From the NCBI RefSeq assembly GCF_002161445.1, contig NZ_NFHT01000005.1, positions 117,438 to 181,437 of the forward strand: a stretch of DNA of 64,000 nucleotides. Direction: 5' to 3'. The translations under genes were made by a program, and so were the position numbers. The notes beneath the pieces were generated by a model, which did no database searches, had not been told where the DNA came from, and worked only from the letters and a program-made list of their open reading frames with translations. This DNA comes from Alistipes sp. An66 (lineage in GTDB: Bacteria > Bacteroidota > Bacteroidia > Bacteroidales > Rikenellaceae). This document shows positions 28,369 through 36,699 of this stretch, piece by piece; position 1 is the stretch's first letter, and each line of letters begins with the position of its first letter.

Positions 28369-28697
28369 CACTTCGGGGATTTCGGAGTATCGGGATATTT
28401 GCGCGCAGGGTTCTTCGGGAACCAGCCCCGGGCGACACGCTTGCGCTGTTCGAACAGCTCGCCAATGCTCCACAGCGACGAGGCGCCCCAGACGGCCAGC
28501 AGCGTCGACCAGAGCACATGCCGCACGGCGATCGACCCGGCGATCGCCGCGAGACCCATCACGAGGAACACCCACCAGATCCGCACTCCGAAATAGTATT
28601 CCCCCCGGATGACCAGCGGGTGGAACAGCCCGATGATGAGGAACGTGGCGAGGCCGATGACGATTCCCGTCAGATTGTATTGTGCAAGAAATTCCAT
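28368..28697 (-). CDS. DUF4491 family membrane protein
   Basis: A 109-residue protein with three predicted membrane helices (TGIVIGLATFLIIGLFHPLV, WWVFLVMGLAAIAGSIAV, VLWSTLLAVWGASSLWSI) and a basic C-terminal tail with ARGWFPKNPARKYP. This pattern matches the Bacteroidota DUF4491 family, whose function is unknown. The ATG at 28697 gives the family N-terminus (MEFLAQYNLTG). It has an exact-match promoter upstream and is coupled to the CapA gene by a one-base overlap, so the two may work together in the envelope. Confidence 0.85.
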   Translation of the reverse strand: MEFLAQYNLTGIVIGLATFLIIGLFHPLVIRGEYYFGVRIWWVFLVMGLAAIAGSIAVRHVLWSTLLAVWGASSLWSIGELFEQRKRVARGWFPKNPARKYPDTPKSPK

Positions 28698-28742
28698 ATC
28701 CGCAAATGTTTTCGGGGCCGGATCCGTGCCGTTCGGCCCGCT

Positions 28743-28774
28743 CAAAGATACGGAAAGAAGCGTGCCGGAGCAAA
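28743..28774 (-). promoter_or_regulatory. Promoter of the DUF4491-CapA operon
   Basis: On the minus strand TTTG (28774-28771), a 20-base spacer and TATCTTTG (28750-28743), a perfect Bacteroidota consensus. A second TATCTTTG (28829-28822) lies further upstream without a good -33. Confidence 0.75.
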
Positions 28775-28948
28775 CGAAAAAACTTTGTTTTTCAACCCGA
28801 CATCGCGGATTCCGATCCGGCCAAAGATAGCGAAAATTTCCGTTTCCGCGGAATTTCTTTGGCATACAACTTGCTCCACAGCCCGGTGAATGTCAAGTTA
28901 CTGAAAAATAGAAAGAATGTTTCACGGAACCAAACCTTTATTTTAATT

Positions 28949-30301
28949 ATGAAAACATTTCGACTTCTTCTTGTCGCCCTGCTTCTTGCGGGCACCGCGT
29001 CGGCCCAGCGTTACGAACGCAAGGCCATGCGCAGCGACTATTCGCCGACGGTCTATCTGATCTCGCTGCATCAGACCGACACCATTTATTATTCGCCGCA
29101 GGCCGTGCAGCAGGCCGTGGCGCTCAACAACCTGGCCATGGACAACGCCATCCAGGACTACCTCGACACGCACCGCTTCGGGTTCCAGCAGACCGAAAAA
29201 CCGCAGTTCATCTTCACGACGAAGAACAACCGCTTCTCGCTGGCCATGGGCGGTTTCGTACAGATGCGCGCCGGTGTCGACCTCGGCGGCATCTCCGACA
29301 ATCTGGATTTCGTGCCCTACGACATCCCGATCCCGGCGACCTACGACACGCACAAGCAGATGTTCATGGACGCCTCGACGTCGCGGCTCTTCTTCAAGGC
29401 GATCACCAACAGCGACATGCTGGGCCGCGTGGTCGTCTACATGGATGCCGACTTCCGGGGCGGAGCGCCGGGCAGCTATACGCCGCGCATCCGTTCGGCC
29501 TACGTGTCGCTGCTGGGCTTCACGCTGGGCCGCGACGTGACGACCTTCTGCGACCTCTCGGCCGCTCCGACGACCATCGACTTCCAGGGCCCGAACGCCT
29601 ATAACTTCAACTTCGCGACGATGATCCGCTACGAGGTGTCGTTCGCCCGCGACAAGATGACGTTCGGCATCGCCGCCGAGATGCCCGAGGTCAGCGGCAC
29701 CTACAACGACTACTTCGCACCGGTCAAGCAGCGCATTCCGGACTTCCCGGCCTACCTGCAATTCGCCTGGGGCCCCAACCGCGAGAGCCACATCCGCGCT
29801 TCGGGCGTCATCCGCAACATGTACCTGCACAACATGCGCACGGGCAACAACACCTCGCTGCTGGGCTGGGGCGCCCAGTTCAGCGGCACGATCAAGGCTT
29901 TCCGCTGGCTGCGCCTCTTCATGAACGGCGTCTACGGCGAGGGCATCACCCCCTACATTCAGGACCTCACGGGTTCGGGTCTCGACTTCACGCCCGATCC
30001 GGAGAACCCCGCGAAGATCCAGACCATGCCGATGTGGGGCTGGCAGGCCGCCGCACAGTTCAACCTCTCGCCGCGCCTGTTCGTCTCGGGCGGCTACTCG
30101 CAGGTCAACGTCGAGAAGAACCACGGCTACTACGCCCCCGACGAGTACAAGAAAGGCCAGTACATCTTCGGCAACATCTTCTACGGGTTGAGCCCCCGCT
30201 GCCGCATCGCCGCCGAATACCTCTACGGTACGCGCGAGAACATGAACAACGCCGACGGCCACGCCAACCGCATCCAGATGATGCTGCAATACAGCTTCTG
30301 A
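28949..30301 (+). CDS. DcaP-like outer membrane porin
   Basis: A 450-residue outer-membrane protein. Signal peptide MKTFRLLLVALLLAGTASA is followed by a region (VYLISLHQTDTIYYSPQAVQQ) likely involved in trimer coiled coil, and from about residue 90 a beta-barrel with alternating aromatic strands: FSLAMGGFVQMRAGVD, SRLFFKAITNSDMLGRVVVYM, RIRSAYVSLLGFTLGRDVTTF. The body matches the DcaP trimeric transporter family; it ends in an aromatic residue (QYSF), as barrel proteins usually do. In other Bacteroidota such proteins are porins for small anionic or aromatic compounds. The start at 28949 is chosen because of the signal peptide. It is followed by a strong terminator. Confidence 0.85.
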   Translation: MKTFRLLLVALLLAGTASAQRYERKAMRSDYSPTVYLISLHQTDTIYYSPQAVQQAVALNNLAMDNAIQDYLDTHRFGFQQTEKPQFIFTTKNNRFSLAMGGFVQMRAGVDLGGISDNLDFVPYDIPIPATYDTHKQMFMDASTSRLFFKAITNSDMLGRVVVYMDADFRGGAPGSYTPRIRSAYVSLLGFTLGRDVTTFCDLSAAPTTIDFQGPNAYNFNFATMIRYEVSFARDKMTFGIAAEMPEVSGTYNDYFAPVKQRIPDFPAYLQFAWGPNRESHIRASGVIRNMYLHNMRTGNNTSLLGWGAQFSGTIKAFRWLRLFMNGVYGEGITPYIQDLTGSGLDFTPDPENPAKIQTMPMWGWQAAAQFNLSPRLFVSGGYSQVNVEKNHGYYAPDEYKKGQYIFGNIFYGLSPRCRIAAEYLYGTRENMNNADGHANRIQMMLQYSF

Positions 30302-30322
30302 TCCCCGCCGCGGATCTTTCCG

Positions 30323-30355
30323 AAGACGGTCCCCATTTGCGGGGGCCGTCTTTTT
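30323..30355 (+). terminator. Terminator after the porin gene
   Basis: A hairpin AAGACGGTCCCC with GGGGGCCGTCTT (one G-U pair), a short loop and a T5 run. It lies 22 bases after the stop codon. Confidence 0.85.
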
Positions 30356-30411
30356 CGTTGCGGAACGGTCCGCCGGAGAGGCCGGGACGACCTGCTTTTC
30401 GGATCTTTTTG

Positions 30412-30419
30412 TATCTTTG
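30412..30419 (+). promoter_or_regulatory. Probable -7 element for the MscS gene
   Basis: TATCTTTG, an exact -7 consensus, 61 bases before the MscS start; no clear TTTG at -33. Confidence 0.5.
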
Positions 30420-30480
30420 CACCGAAACACGCGCGGCGGCGGACACGGCACCGTCCGACCCGCACAACCCTGACGGAAAC

Positions 30481-31728
30481 ATGGAGGAACTCAACGGCCC
30501 GATCGCCGGCTGGCTGGCCGGAATCGGATGGAGCAAGGAGCATATCGACCTGACGACGAAACTCATCCTGCTGGGCGGGATCGTGATCGTCTCGTGGCTG
30601 GCGGCGAAACTCTTCCGGAACCTGCTCGTTCCGGCCCTGCAACGGATCAGCCGGAGCACGAAGGCCACGTGGGACGACCATCTGTTCAGCGACCGCGTGA
30701 TGCGCGCCGCGGCACGGCTGATCCCGCCCGTGGTGTGGTACGTGCTGCTGGCGGCCGTCTTCTACGACCTGCCGCTCCTGCTGGGCGTGCTCCGGAAGGT
30801 GTGCCTGATCTACCTGATCGTCACGGTACTGCTGCTGATCAACGCCTTCCTCGACACGCTCCACGAAATCGCCACGCAGCACGAAACCCTGCGCAACCGT
30901 CCCTTGAAGGGAATCTACCAGATGGTCAAGCTGCTGGCCGTCTGCGTGGGTGCGATTCTGATCGTGAGCATCCTGATCGGCCGCGATCCGACGACGATCC
31001 TGGCCGGACTCGGCGCCTCGGCGGCCATCGTGATGCTGATCTTCCGCGACAGCATCCTGGGACTGGTGGCGGGCGTGCAGCTCTCGGCCAACGACATGCT
31101 GCGCCCCGGGGACTGGATTACGATGGAGAAGTACGGCGCCGACGGATACGTCACGGAGGTGACGCTGACGACGGTCAAGATCCAGAATTTCGACAAGACG
31201 ATCACGACGATCCCGCCCTATGCGCTGGTCAGCGATTCGTTCCGCAACTGGCGCGGGATGCGCGAGAGCGGCGGACGGCGCATCAAACGCTCGCTGCTGA
31301 TCGACATCGCCTCGGTGCACACCTGCACCCCGGCGGAGGTGGAGTCGCTGCGGCGGAAAGGCCTGATCGCAGCAGATACGGAACCGAAGACGCAACCGAT
31401 TGTCAATCTGCATGTATTCCGGGATTATATAAGGGAGAGCTTGAAGCGGAATCCGGAAATCCATCCCGACCTGATGCAGATGGTCCGGATGTTGCAGCCG
31501 ACCGCCGAAGGCGTGCCGGTCGAGGTCTACTGCTTCACGCGCAGCACGGAGTGGGTGACCTACGAGGCCGTGCAGGACGATCTGTTCGACCGGCTGTTCG
31601 CCGTGCTTCCCGAATTCGGGCTGCGGGCCTTCCAGCGACCCTCGGGGCAGGACCTCGGAACGCTCCGGGCCGACCTCTCCGCAGAGACGGAGAAAATGCC
31701 CGGAACCGATGATCGCGCGGCCCGATAA
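30481..31728 (+). CDS. MscS family mechanosensitive ion channel
   Basis: A 415-residue integral membrane protein. There are about five membrane helices, the last of them the pore-lining TM3 with GLGASAAIVMLIFRDSILGLVAG, and then the beta domain (VQLSANDMLRPGDWITMEKYGADGYVTEVTLTTVKIQNFD), which is the classical MscS signature. The C-terminal alpha/beta domain contains IPPYALVSDSFRNWRGM. It opens on membrane tension to release osmolytes during hypo-osmotic shock. This is the YnaI/YbdG-type size class, larger than E. coli MscS. It begins with its own -7 promoter, and a metallophosphoesterase gene follows 24 bases later. Confidence 0.92.
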   Translation: MEELNGPIAGWLAGIGWSKEHIDLTTKLILLGGIVIVSWLAAKLFRNLLVPALQRISRSTKATWDDHLFSDRVMRAAARLIPPVVWYVLLAAVFYDLPLLLGVLRKVCLIYLIVTVLLLINAFLDTLHEIATQHETLRNRPLKGIYQMVKLLAVCVGAILIVSILIGRDPTTILAGLGASAAIVMLIFRDSILGLVAGVQLSANDMLRPGDWITMEKYGADGYVTEVTLTTVKIQNFDKTITTIPPYALVSDSFRNWRGMRESGGRRIKRSLLIDIASVHTCTPAEVESLRRKGLIAADTEPKTQPIVNLHVFRDYIRESLKRNPEIHPDLMQMVRMLQPTAEGVPVEVYCFTRSTEWVTYEAVQDDLFDRLFAVLPEFGLRAFQRPSGQDLGTLRADLSAETEKMPGTDDRAAR

Positions 31729-31752
31729 CCAGGCAATGAATACGATACGACC

Positions 31753-32910
31753 ATGCTTCTTACACTGACACTCATTCTGACGTTGCTGGCCTTCGTCGCC
31801 GACTGGATCCATTTCCACCGCCAACGCCGCCGCGGAGCCACACCGCAACGTGGGTTCATCCTCTGGGCGCTGGCGACGGATGCGCTGCCGCTGGTCTCGG
31901 CAATCGCCGGGCTGTGCTGCCACGACAACGGGCCCAACGTCATGATCTTCTACATGTGGATCTTCTGGGGCTGGATCGTGACCGTCCTGCCGCGGATGCT
32001 CTACTACCTCTTCCACTTCGCGGGGCTGCGCCGCACGGGACTCGTGTTTGCCGGGGCCCTGACGCTCTTCCTGCTCTGGGGAACGACCCTCGGCCGTACA
32101 CGCATCCGTGTGAACCGCGTCGAGATCTGCTCCGACCGCATTCCCGCGGCGTTCGACGGCTACCGCTTCGTGCAGTTCTCGGACGCCCACGTCGGGACGC
32201 TCGTCAACCCCGAGCGTGAACTGGCCCGGCTGGTGGACACGATCAACGCCCTGCATCCCGATGCGGTCTTCTTCACGGGTGACCTGGTGACGATCCGCTC
32301 CGCAGAGCTCGACGAACGGGCCATGTCGCAGCTGCGGCGCATCGAAAGCCCCGTGTGGTCGGTGACGGGCAACCACGACGTGGGAACCTACATCCGGGAT
32401 TCGATAGCCTTCCCGGCGGCCGACGAGGCCCGCAACGTCGTGGAGAAACAGCGTGCAATAGGGTGGCGGGTGCTGGAAGACACGACCCTCTACCTGCGCC
32501 GCGGTGCCGACAGCATCTCGCTGACGGGCATCTCGTTCGACCCCGAGCTGCGCCACCGCCGCCACGACCGGCACCTTCCGGCCGACAACCTGCCCGAAAT
32601 CTACGCCGGGGTTCCCGACTCGCTCTACAACATCACGCTGGTCCACGTGCCGCAGCTCTGGAAGCCGGTCATGGAGGCCGGCTACGGCGACCTGACCCTT
32701 TCGGGACACGTCCACGCGATGCAGTTCAAGATCCGTCCGTGGGGGCGCGGCTGGTCGCCCGCCGCCTGGCTCTACGAACATTGGAGCGGTCGTTACGACG
32801 ATGGCCGCCATACACTCTACATCAACGACGGTACGGGATGCGTGGCCTATCCGATGCGGTTGGGGGCCTGGCCCGAAGTGACACTCTTCACCTTGAAACG
32901 ATGCGAATAA
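31753..32910 (+). CDS. Membrane-anchored metallophosphoesterase
   Basis: A 385-residue protein with four N-terminal membrane helices in the first 115 residues and then a calcineurin-like phosphoesterase domain. Metal-site motifs in order: FSDAHVG (DxH), TGDLVTI (GDxx), VTGNHDVG (GNHD) and TLSGHVHAMQ (GHxH). Family members include YaeI/YkuE-like enzymes acting on phospholipid or nucleotide phosphoesters; the substrate is unknown. It follows MscS by 24 bases and overlaps the next gene by 10 bases, so the three are likely cotranscribed. Confidence 0.9.
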   Translation: MLLTLTLILTLLAFVADWIHFHRQRRRGATPQRGFILWALATDALPLVSAIAGLCCHDNGPNVMIFYMWIFWGWIVTVLPRMLYYLFHFAGLRRTGLVFAGALTLFLLWGTTLGRTRIRVNRVEICSDRIPAAFDGYRFVQFSDAHVGTLVNPERELARLVDTINALHPDAVFFTGDLVTIRSAELDERAMSQLRRIESPVWSVTGNHDVGTYIRDSIAFPAADEARNVVEKQRAIGWRVLEDTTLYLRRGADSISLTGISFDPELRHRRHDRHLPADNLPEIYAGVPDSLYNITLVHVPQLWKPVMEAGYGDLTLSGHVHAMQFKIRPWGRGWSPAAWLYEHWSGRYDDGRHTLYINDGTGCVAYPMRLGAWPEVTLFTLKRCE

Positions 32911-33980
32911 CCCTCTCTTTCGCCGCCACGGCCGACGGATTCCTCGATGACCGGTCCGACCGGCGGCTGATGATCTCCACGCCCGAGGATTGGGAAGCCG
33001 TGCTCCGCCTGCGGGCCCGCTGCGACGCCATTCTGGTCGGGGCCGGAACGCTGCGCCGCGACAATCCGGCGCTGTTGCTGCGCGACCCCGAAGTCCGGGC
33101 CCGGCGGGCGGCCGCGGGGCTGCGGCCCGATCTGACGAAGGTGACCGTAACCCGTTCGGGGCGGGTGGATCCGTCGATGCGCTTCTTCACGGAGGGGGAC
33201 GCCGACCGATACATCTTTTCGGAGGCGAAAATAGATGGGGTAGAAGGAATTGCAGAGGTTATTTCAAGCGACGGTTCAATCACTCCGGCCTTTATCGTTA
33301 CCGAACTGGAACGCCGCGGAATCCGGCATCTGCTCGTCGAGGGCGGCGCCGAAACGCTGCGGATGTTCCTCGATGCGGGGTTGGCCGATGTCGTGCGGCG
33401 GGCCGTCAATCCGCACCTGCGGCTCGGGCCCGAAAAGGGCGGGGCGCAGTTTCGGTTCGAACCGCCGCAGGGAGCCGCCTGCACGGTGGAGCATCTCGGC
33501 GGCATGGAGGTGACGACCTGCCTGCTGCATCCCGATACCGCGGCGGAGGATCTCCGCCGGCTCGACGAGGCCGTCCGCGAAGGGTTCCGCTGCACGCCCT
33601 GCGCATCGTGTTACCGCGTGGGGGCCGTCATCGTGCTGCCCGACGGCCGTGCGTTCCGCGGCTATACCCACGAGACCTCTCCGACGCACCACGCCGAGCA
33701 GGAGGCCGTCCGCAAGGCCCTCGATGCCGGTGCCGACCTGCGCGGCGCCGCGATCTACTCCTCGATGGAGCCCTGCTCGCAGCGCAGCAGCGAACCCGAA
33801 AGCTGCTCGCAGCTGATCCTCCGACAAGGATTCGCACGGGTGGTCTTCGCCTGCTACGAGCCCGCCTGTTTCGTCCGCTGCCAGGGCGCCCGGATGCTGC
33901 GCGAAGCCGGCGTCGACGTGCGCGTTTATCCGGAACTGGCAGGCCGCGTCCTCGAAGCAAACGCCCACCTGAAAGGATAA
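32901..33980 (+). CDS. Reductase-deaminase fusion, RibD-related, with reversed domain order
   Basis: A 359-residue protein joining two domains of the RibD type. Residues 1 to about 215 form a dihydrofolate-reductase-like domain (AILVGAGTLRRDNPALLLRD, RHLLVEGGAETLRMFLDAGL) like the RibD reductase. Residues about 230-359 form a cytidine-deaminase-like domain with HAEQEAVRKA (zinc His and catalytic Glu) and MEPCSQRSSEPESC (zinc Cys pair, nine residues apart instead of the usual eight in RibD). In RibD proper the deaminase is N-terminal. The natural substrate may be a riboflavin precursor or another pyrimidine-like compound. It starts within the last codons of the metallophosphoesterase gene. No other rib genes lie nearby in this window. 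Confidence 0.78.
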   Translation: MRITLSFAATADGFLDDRSDRRLMISTPEDWEAVLRLRARCDAILVGAGTLRRDNPALLLRDPEVRARRAAAGLRPDLTKVTVTRSGRVDPSMRFFTEGDADRYIFSEAKIDGVEGIAEVISSDGSITPAFIVTELERRGIRHLLVEGGAETLRMFLDAGLADVVRRAVNPHLRLGPEKGGAQFRFEPPQGAACTVEHLGGMEVTTCLLHPDTAAEDLRRLDEAVREGFRCTPCASCYRVGAVIVLPDGRAFRGYTHETSPTHHAEQEAVRKALDAGADLRGAAIYSSMEPCSQRSSEPESCSQLILRQGFARVVFACYEPACFVRCQGARMLREAGVDVRVYPELAGRVLEANAHLKG

Positions 33981-34170
33981 ACAGCCGCAATTTGTGTCCA
34001 TAAAGGCATAATATTGTCCTGAATTGCCGGTGTTCTGCCGCTTTTGCCCGAAGATTGCATATATTTGCCGCATTCGGAAAGCAGTGTGCATGTCAATCCG
34101 CCGGAAATCATACAACTACGGAATCGGGATGCCGCCCGGCCCGGAGACGACGCGAAAACAACGGTTTCCG

Positions 34171-34202
34171 CTTGTTTCCGAGTCCGATTTTGCTTATTTT
34201 TG
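34171..34202 (+). promoter_or_regulatory. Candidate promoter of the TolC/HlyD/ABC operon
   Basis: CTTG at 34171-34174, a 20-base spacer and TATTTTTG at 34195-34202, an exact -7. It ends 28 bases before the tolC-like start. Another TATATTTG lies upstream at 34060-34067 with an off-distance -33. Confidence 0.55.
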
Positions 34203-34230
34203 TAAACAAACCATTTTTCGGATCCTCACG

Positions 34231-35694
34231 ATGAAAAAAATGCTCTCGATCGTCGTCCTGGCTTCGGCCGTGGCCGCAGCTCCGGTTTCGGCCCAGCAGG
34301 GACAGCAGCAGGGACAGATGATCTCGCTCGAAGAGGCCATTGCCGTGACCCTCACGGAGAACCCCGCCCTGAAAGCCGCCGCCTACGAAGAGCGTGCCGC
34401 CCAACAGGAGCGCCGCGCCGCCATCGGACTGCGCATGCCGCAGATCAACCTCACGGGCGCGTATACCTACATGGAAAAGGATATCGGCGTCGACTTCAAC
34501 AACCTGAAAGCCCCTGTCAAGGACCTCACGGGCAAAATCCTCGGTAGCGGAATCATTACCGATCCGGCGCTCCTGCAAGGAATTCAGGGACTGCTCAACC
34601 CGATGATGAATGCCGACTGGTTCCTCACCTTGCAGGACCGGAGCCTCGGCTTCGTCGGCGGCGAGGTGACCCTCCCGATCTGGATGGGCGGTAAGATCAA
34701 CGCCGCGAACCGCGCCGCGAAGATCAACGAGAAAACCGCCGTCGAACAGGGTAACCAAACCCGCAACGCGCTGATCTCGGAGCTCGTCGAGCGTTACTTC
34801 GGGTTGGCGCTCGCCCGGCAGGTCGTCGCCGTGCGCCAGCAGGTCGTCGACGGCGTGAAACGCCACCTTGAAGATGCCCGAGCCCTGGCCCGCAACGGCA
34901 TGATCGCCCAGAGCGAACTCCTCTACGTGGAGTTCAAGATGGCCGAGGCCGAACGCGAACTGGCCAACGCCCGCTTGCAGGCCGAAACCGTCGCCAGCGC
35001 CCTGTCGAACACCCTCGGCAAGGAGAACGACTGGCTGCCCGTCACGGCGATGTTCATGCTCGGCGAGGTCGAGGAGCTGGCCTACTATCAGGATCTCGCG
35101 CAGGCCCGCAATCCGCTGCTCACCCAGGTCTCGCTCAAACGCCAGCTCGCCGAGGAGGGGATGCGCGCCCAGCGTTCGGCCTTCCTGCCGCAGGTGGTCG
35201 CCATGGGCGGCGGGTCGTTCTACAACTACCAGGTCGCCGGATTCGTGCCCCGCTGGGCCGTCGGCGTAGGGGTCAACATCAAGCTCTTCGACGGTCTGAA
35301 CCGCGAATACAAGTACTCGGCCGCCAAACAGACCGTGCGCCGCGTCGGCGAGTTGCAGAACAAGGCCGGGCAGGATGTCGCCGTGCTGGTCGAGAAGCTC
35401 TACAACCAGATGATGAACTACCGCAACCAGATGACCTCGATCGACGCCTCGCTGGCCTTCGCCGAAGAGTATCTCCGCATGAAGAACGCCGCATTCCTCG
35501 AAGGAATGAGTTCGTCGTCGGATCTGATCGATGCCGAACTGAACCTCGCCGGCGTGCGCACCGAGCGTCTGCAAGCCGCCTACAACTACGACCTGTTGCT
35601 CGCCCAGCTGCTCGAAGCCGCCGGAATCAGCGAGGAGTTCCCGGCCTACGCCCGCCGCAACGACGCCCGGCCGATCCTGTACGACAAAAAATAA
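34231..35694 (+). CDS. TolC family outer membrane efflux protein
   Basis: A 487-residue outer-membrane channel component. Signal peptide MKKMLSIVVLASAVAAAPVSA is followed by two TolC-type repeats with long coiled-coil helices: ISLEEAIAVTLTENPALKAAAY opens the first, QARNPLLTQVSLKRQLAEEG the second. Length is normal. It is the first gene of an operon with an HlyD-like adaptor and two ABC-2 permeases, at spacings of 12, 3 and 1 bases. It would form the outer-membrane exit duct for exported drugs or lipid-like compounds. The start is at ATG 34231, behind the promoter; the upstream frame is not a signal peptide. Confidence 0.92.
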   Translation: MKKMLSIVVLASAVAAAPVSAQQGQQQGQMISLEEAIAVTLTENPALKAAAYEERAAQQERRAAIGLRMPQINLTGAYTYMEKDIGVDFNNLKAPVKDLTGKILGSGIITDPALLQGIQGLLNPMMNADWFLTLQDRSLGFVGGEVTLPIWMGGKINAANRAAKINEKTAVEQGNQTRNALISELVERYFGLALARQVVAVRQQVVDGVKRHLEDARALARNGMIAQSELLYVEFKMAEAERELANARLQAETVASALSNTLGKENDWLPVTAMFMLGEVEELAYYQDLAQARNPLLTQVSLKRQLAEEGMRAQRSAFLPQVVAMGGGSFYNYQVAGFVPRWAVGVGVNIKLFDGLNREYKYSAAKQTVRRVGELQNKAGQDVAVLVEKLYNQMMNYRNQMTSIDASLAFAEEYLRMKNAAFLEGMSSSSDLIDAELNLAGVRTERLQAAYNYDLLLAQLLEAAGISEEFPAYARRNDARPILYDKK

Positions 35695-35706
35695 CAATCA
35701 CGCGAT

Positions 35707-36696
35707 ATGAAACGAAACAACGTAATCGGAATCGTGGCCGCCGCGGCGGTCATCATCCTCTCGGTGGCCCTGATCAGCTGGTACCTCGACAAACGCACCC
35801 CGATGCTGATCCAGGGCACGGTCGAATGCACGACCTACAAGGCTTCGTCGAAGGTCCCCGGGCGCATTCTCGACATGAAGGTCGAGGAGGGACAGCGCGT
35901 CGAGAAGGGCGAGCTGCTCTACACGCTCTCGACCCCCGAACTGGACGCCAAGCTCCGACAGGCCGAAGCCGTGAAGAGCGCCGCGTCGGCACTGGATCAG
36001 GCCGCCGTGGCCGGCGCCCGCGTGCAGCAGATCGAAGCCGCGCTGAACATGTGGCAGAAGGCACAGGCCGGGCTGGAACTCGCCCGCAAGACCTATGAGC
36101 GGGTGCAGAACCTCTACAATGAAGGGGTCGTCCCGGCCCAGAAGCTCGACGAGGCCACGGCCAATTACCAGGCCATGGAGGCCACGGCCCTCGCCGCAAA
36201 GGCCCAGTACGACATGGCCGCGGACGGCGCCCGCAAGGAGGAGAAGGAGGCCGCTGCCGCCCGCGTGCGTCAGGCCGAAGGCGCCGTCAGCGAGGTCGAG
36301 TCCTACATCAGCGACGCCATGGTCTACTCGCCCGTCACGGGCGAGATCTCGACGATCATCGCCGAACAGGGCGAACTCGTCGGCAGCGGATACCCCGTCG
36401 TCGCGATCCTCGACATGAGCGACCTGTGGGTGACCTTCAACATCAAGGAGACCCTGCTGCCCGGAATCGCCATGGGCCGGCATTTCGTCGGGCATGTCCC
36501 GGCGCTGGATGCCGACGTCGAGTTCGAGGTGACCTACATCGCCCCGCAGGCCGACTTCGCAACCTGGGCCGCAACCCGTACACAGGGCGGATTCGATATC
36601 CGAACGTTCGCCATCAAGGCTAAACCCGTCTCCCCGGTCGGAAACCTGCGCCCCGGCATGAGCGTCCTCGTCGACTGGGAACGAATCCGGCAATAG
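35707..36696 (+). CDS. HlyD family periplasmic adaptor
   Basis: A 329-residue membrane-fusion protein linking an inner-membrane exporter to TolC. One N-terminal membrane helix (IGIVAAAAVIILSVALISWYL), then a lipoyl/barrel-sandwich half (ASSKVPGRILDMKVEEGQRV), a long coiled-coil hairpin of about 130 residues (AEAVKSAASALDQ... through QAEGAVSEVES), and the second half VYSPVTGEISTIIAEQGELV, then a beta-barrel. This resembles YbhG/EmrA-type adaptors. It starts 12 bases after tolC-like and the next gene three bases after its stop. Confidence 0.92.
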   Translation: MKRNNVIGIVAAAAVIILSVALISWYLDKRTPMLIQGTVECTTYKASSKVPGRILDMKVEEGQRVEKGELLYTLSTPELDAKLRQAEAVKSAASALDQAAVAGARVQQIEAALNMWQKAQAGLELARKTYERVQNLYNEGVVPAQKLDEATANYQAMEATALAAKAQYDMAADGARKEEKEAAAARVRQAEGAVSEVESYISDAMVYSPVTGEISTIIAEQGELVGSGYPVVAILDMSDLWVTFNIKETLLPGIAMGRHFVGHVPALDADVEFEVTYIAPQADFATWAATRTQGGFDIRTFAIKAKPVSPVGNLRPGMSVLVDWERIRQ

Positions 36697-36699
36697 AAA

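Noticed and set aside
33981..34230. Possible small RNA between 34068 and 34195 (TATATTTG at 34060)
   Set aside because: There is a -7-like box, but no -33 at normal distance and no terminator hairpin before the next promoter, so a separate transcript is not supported.
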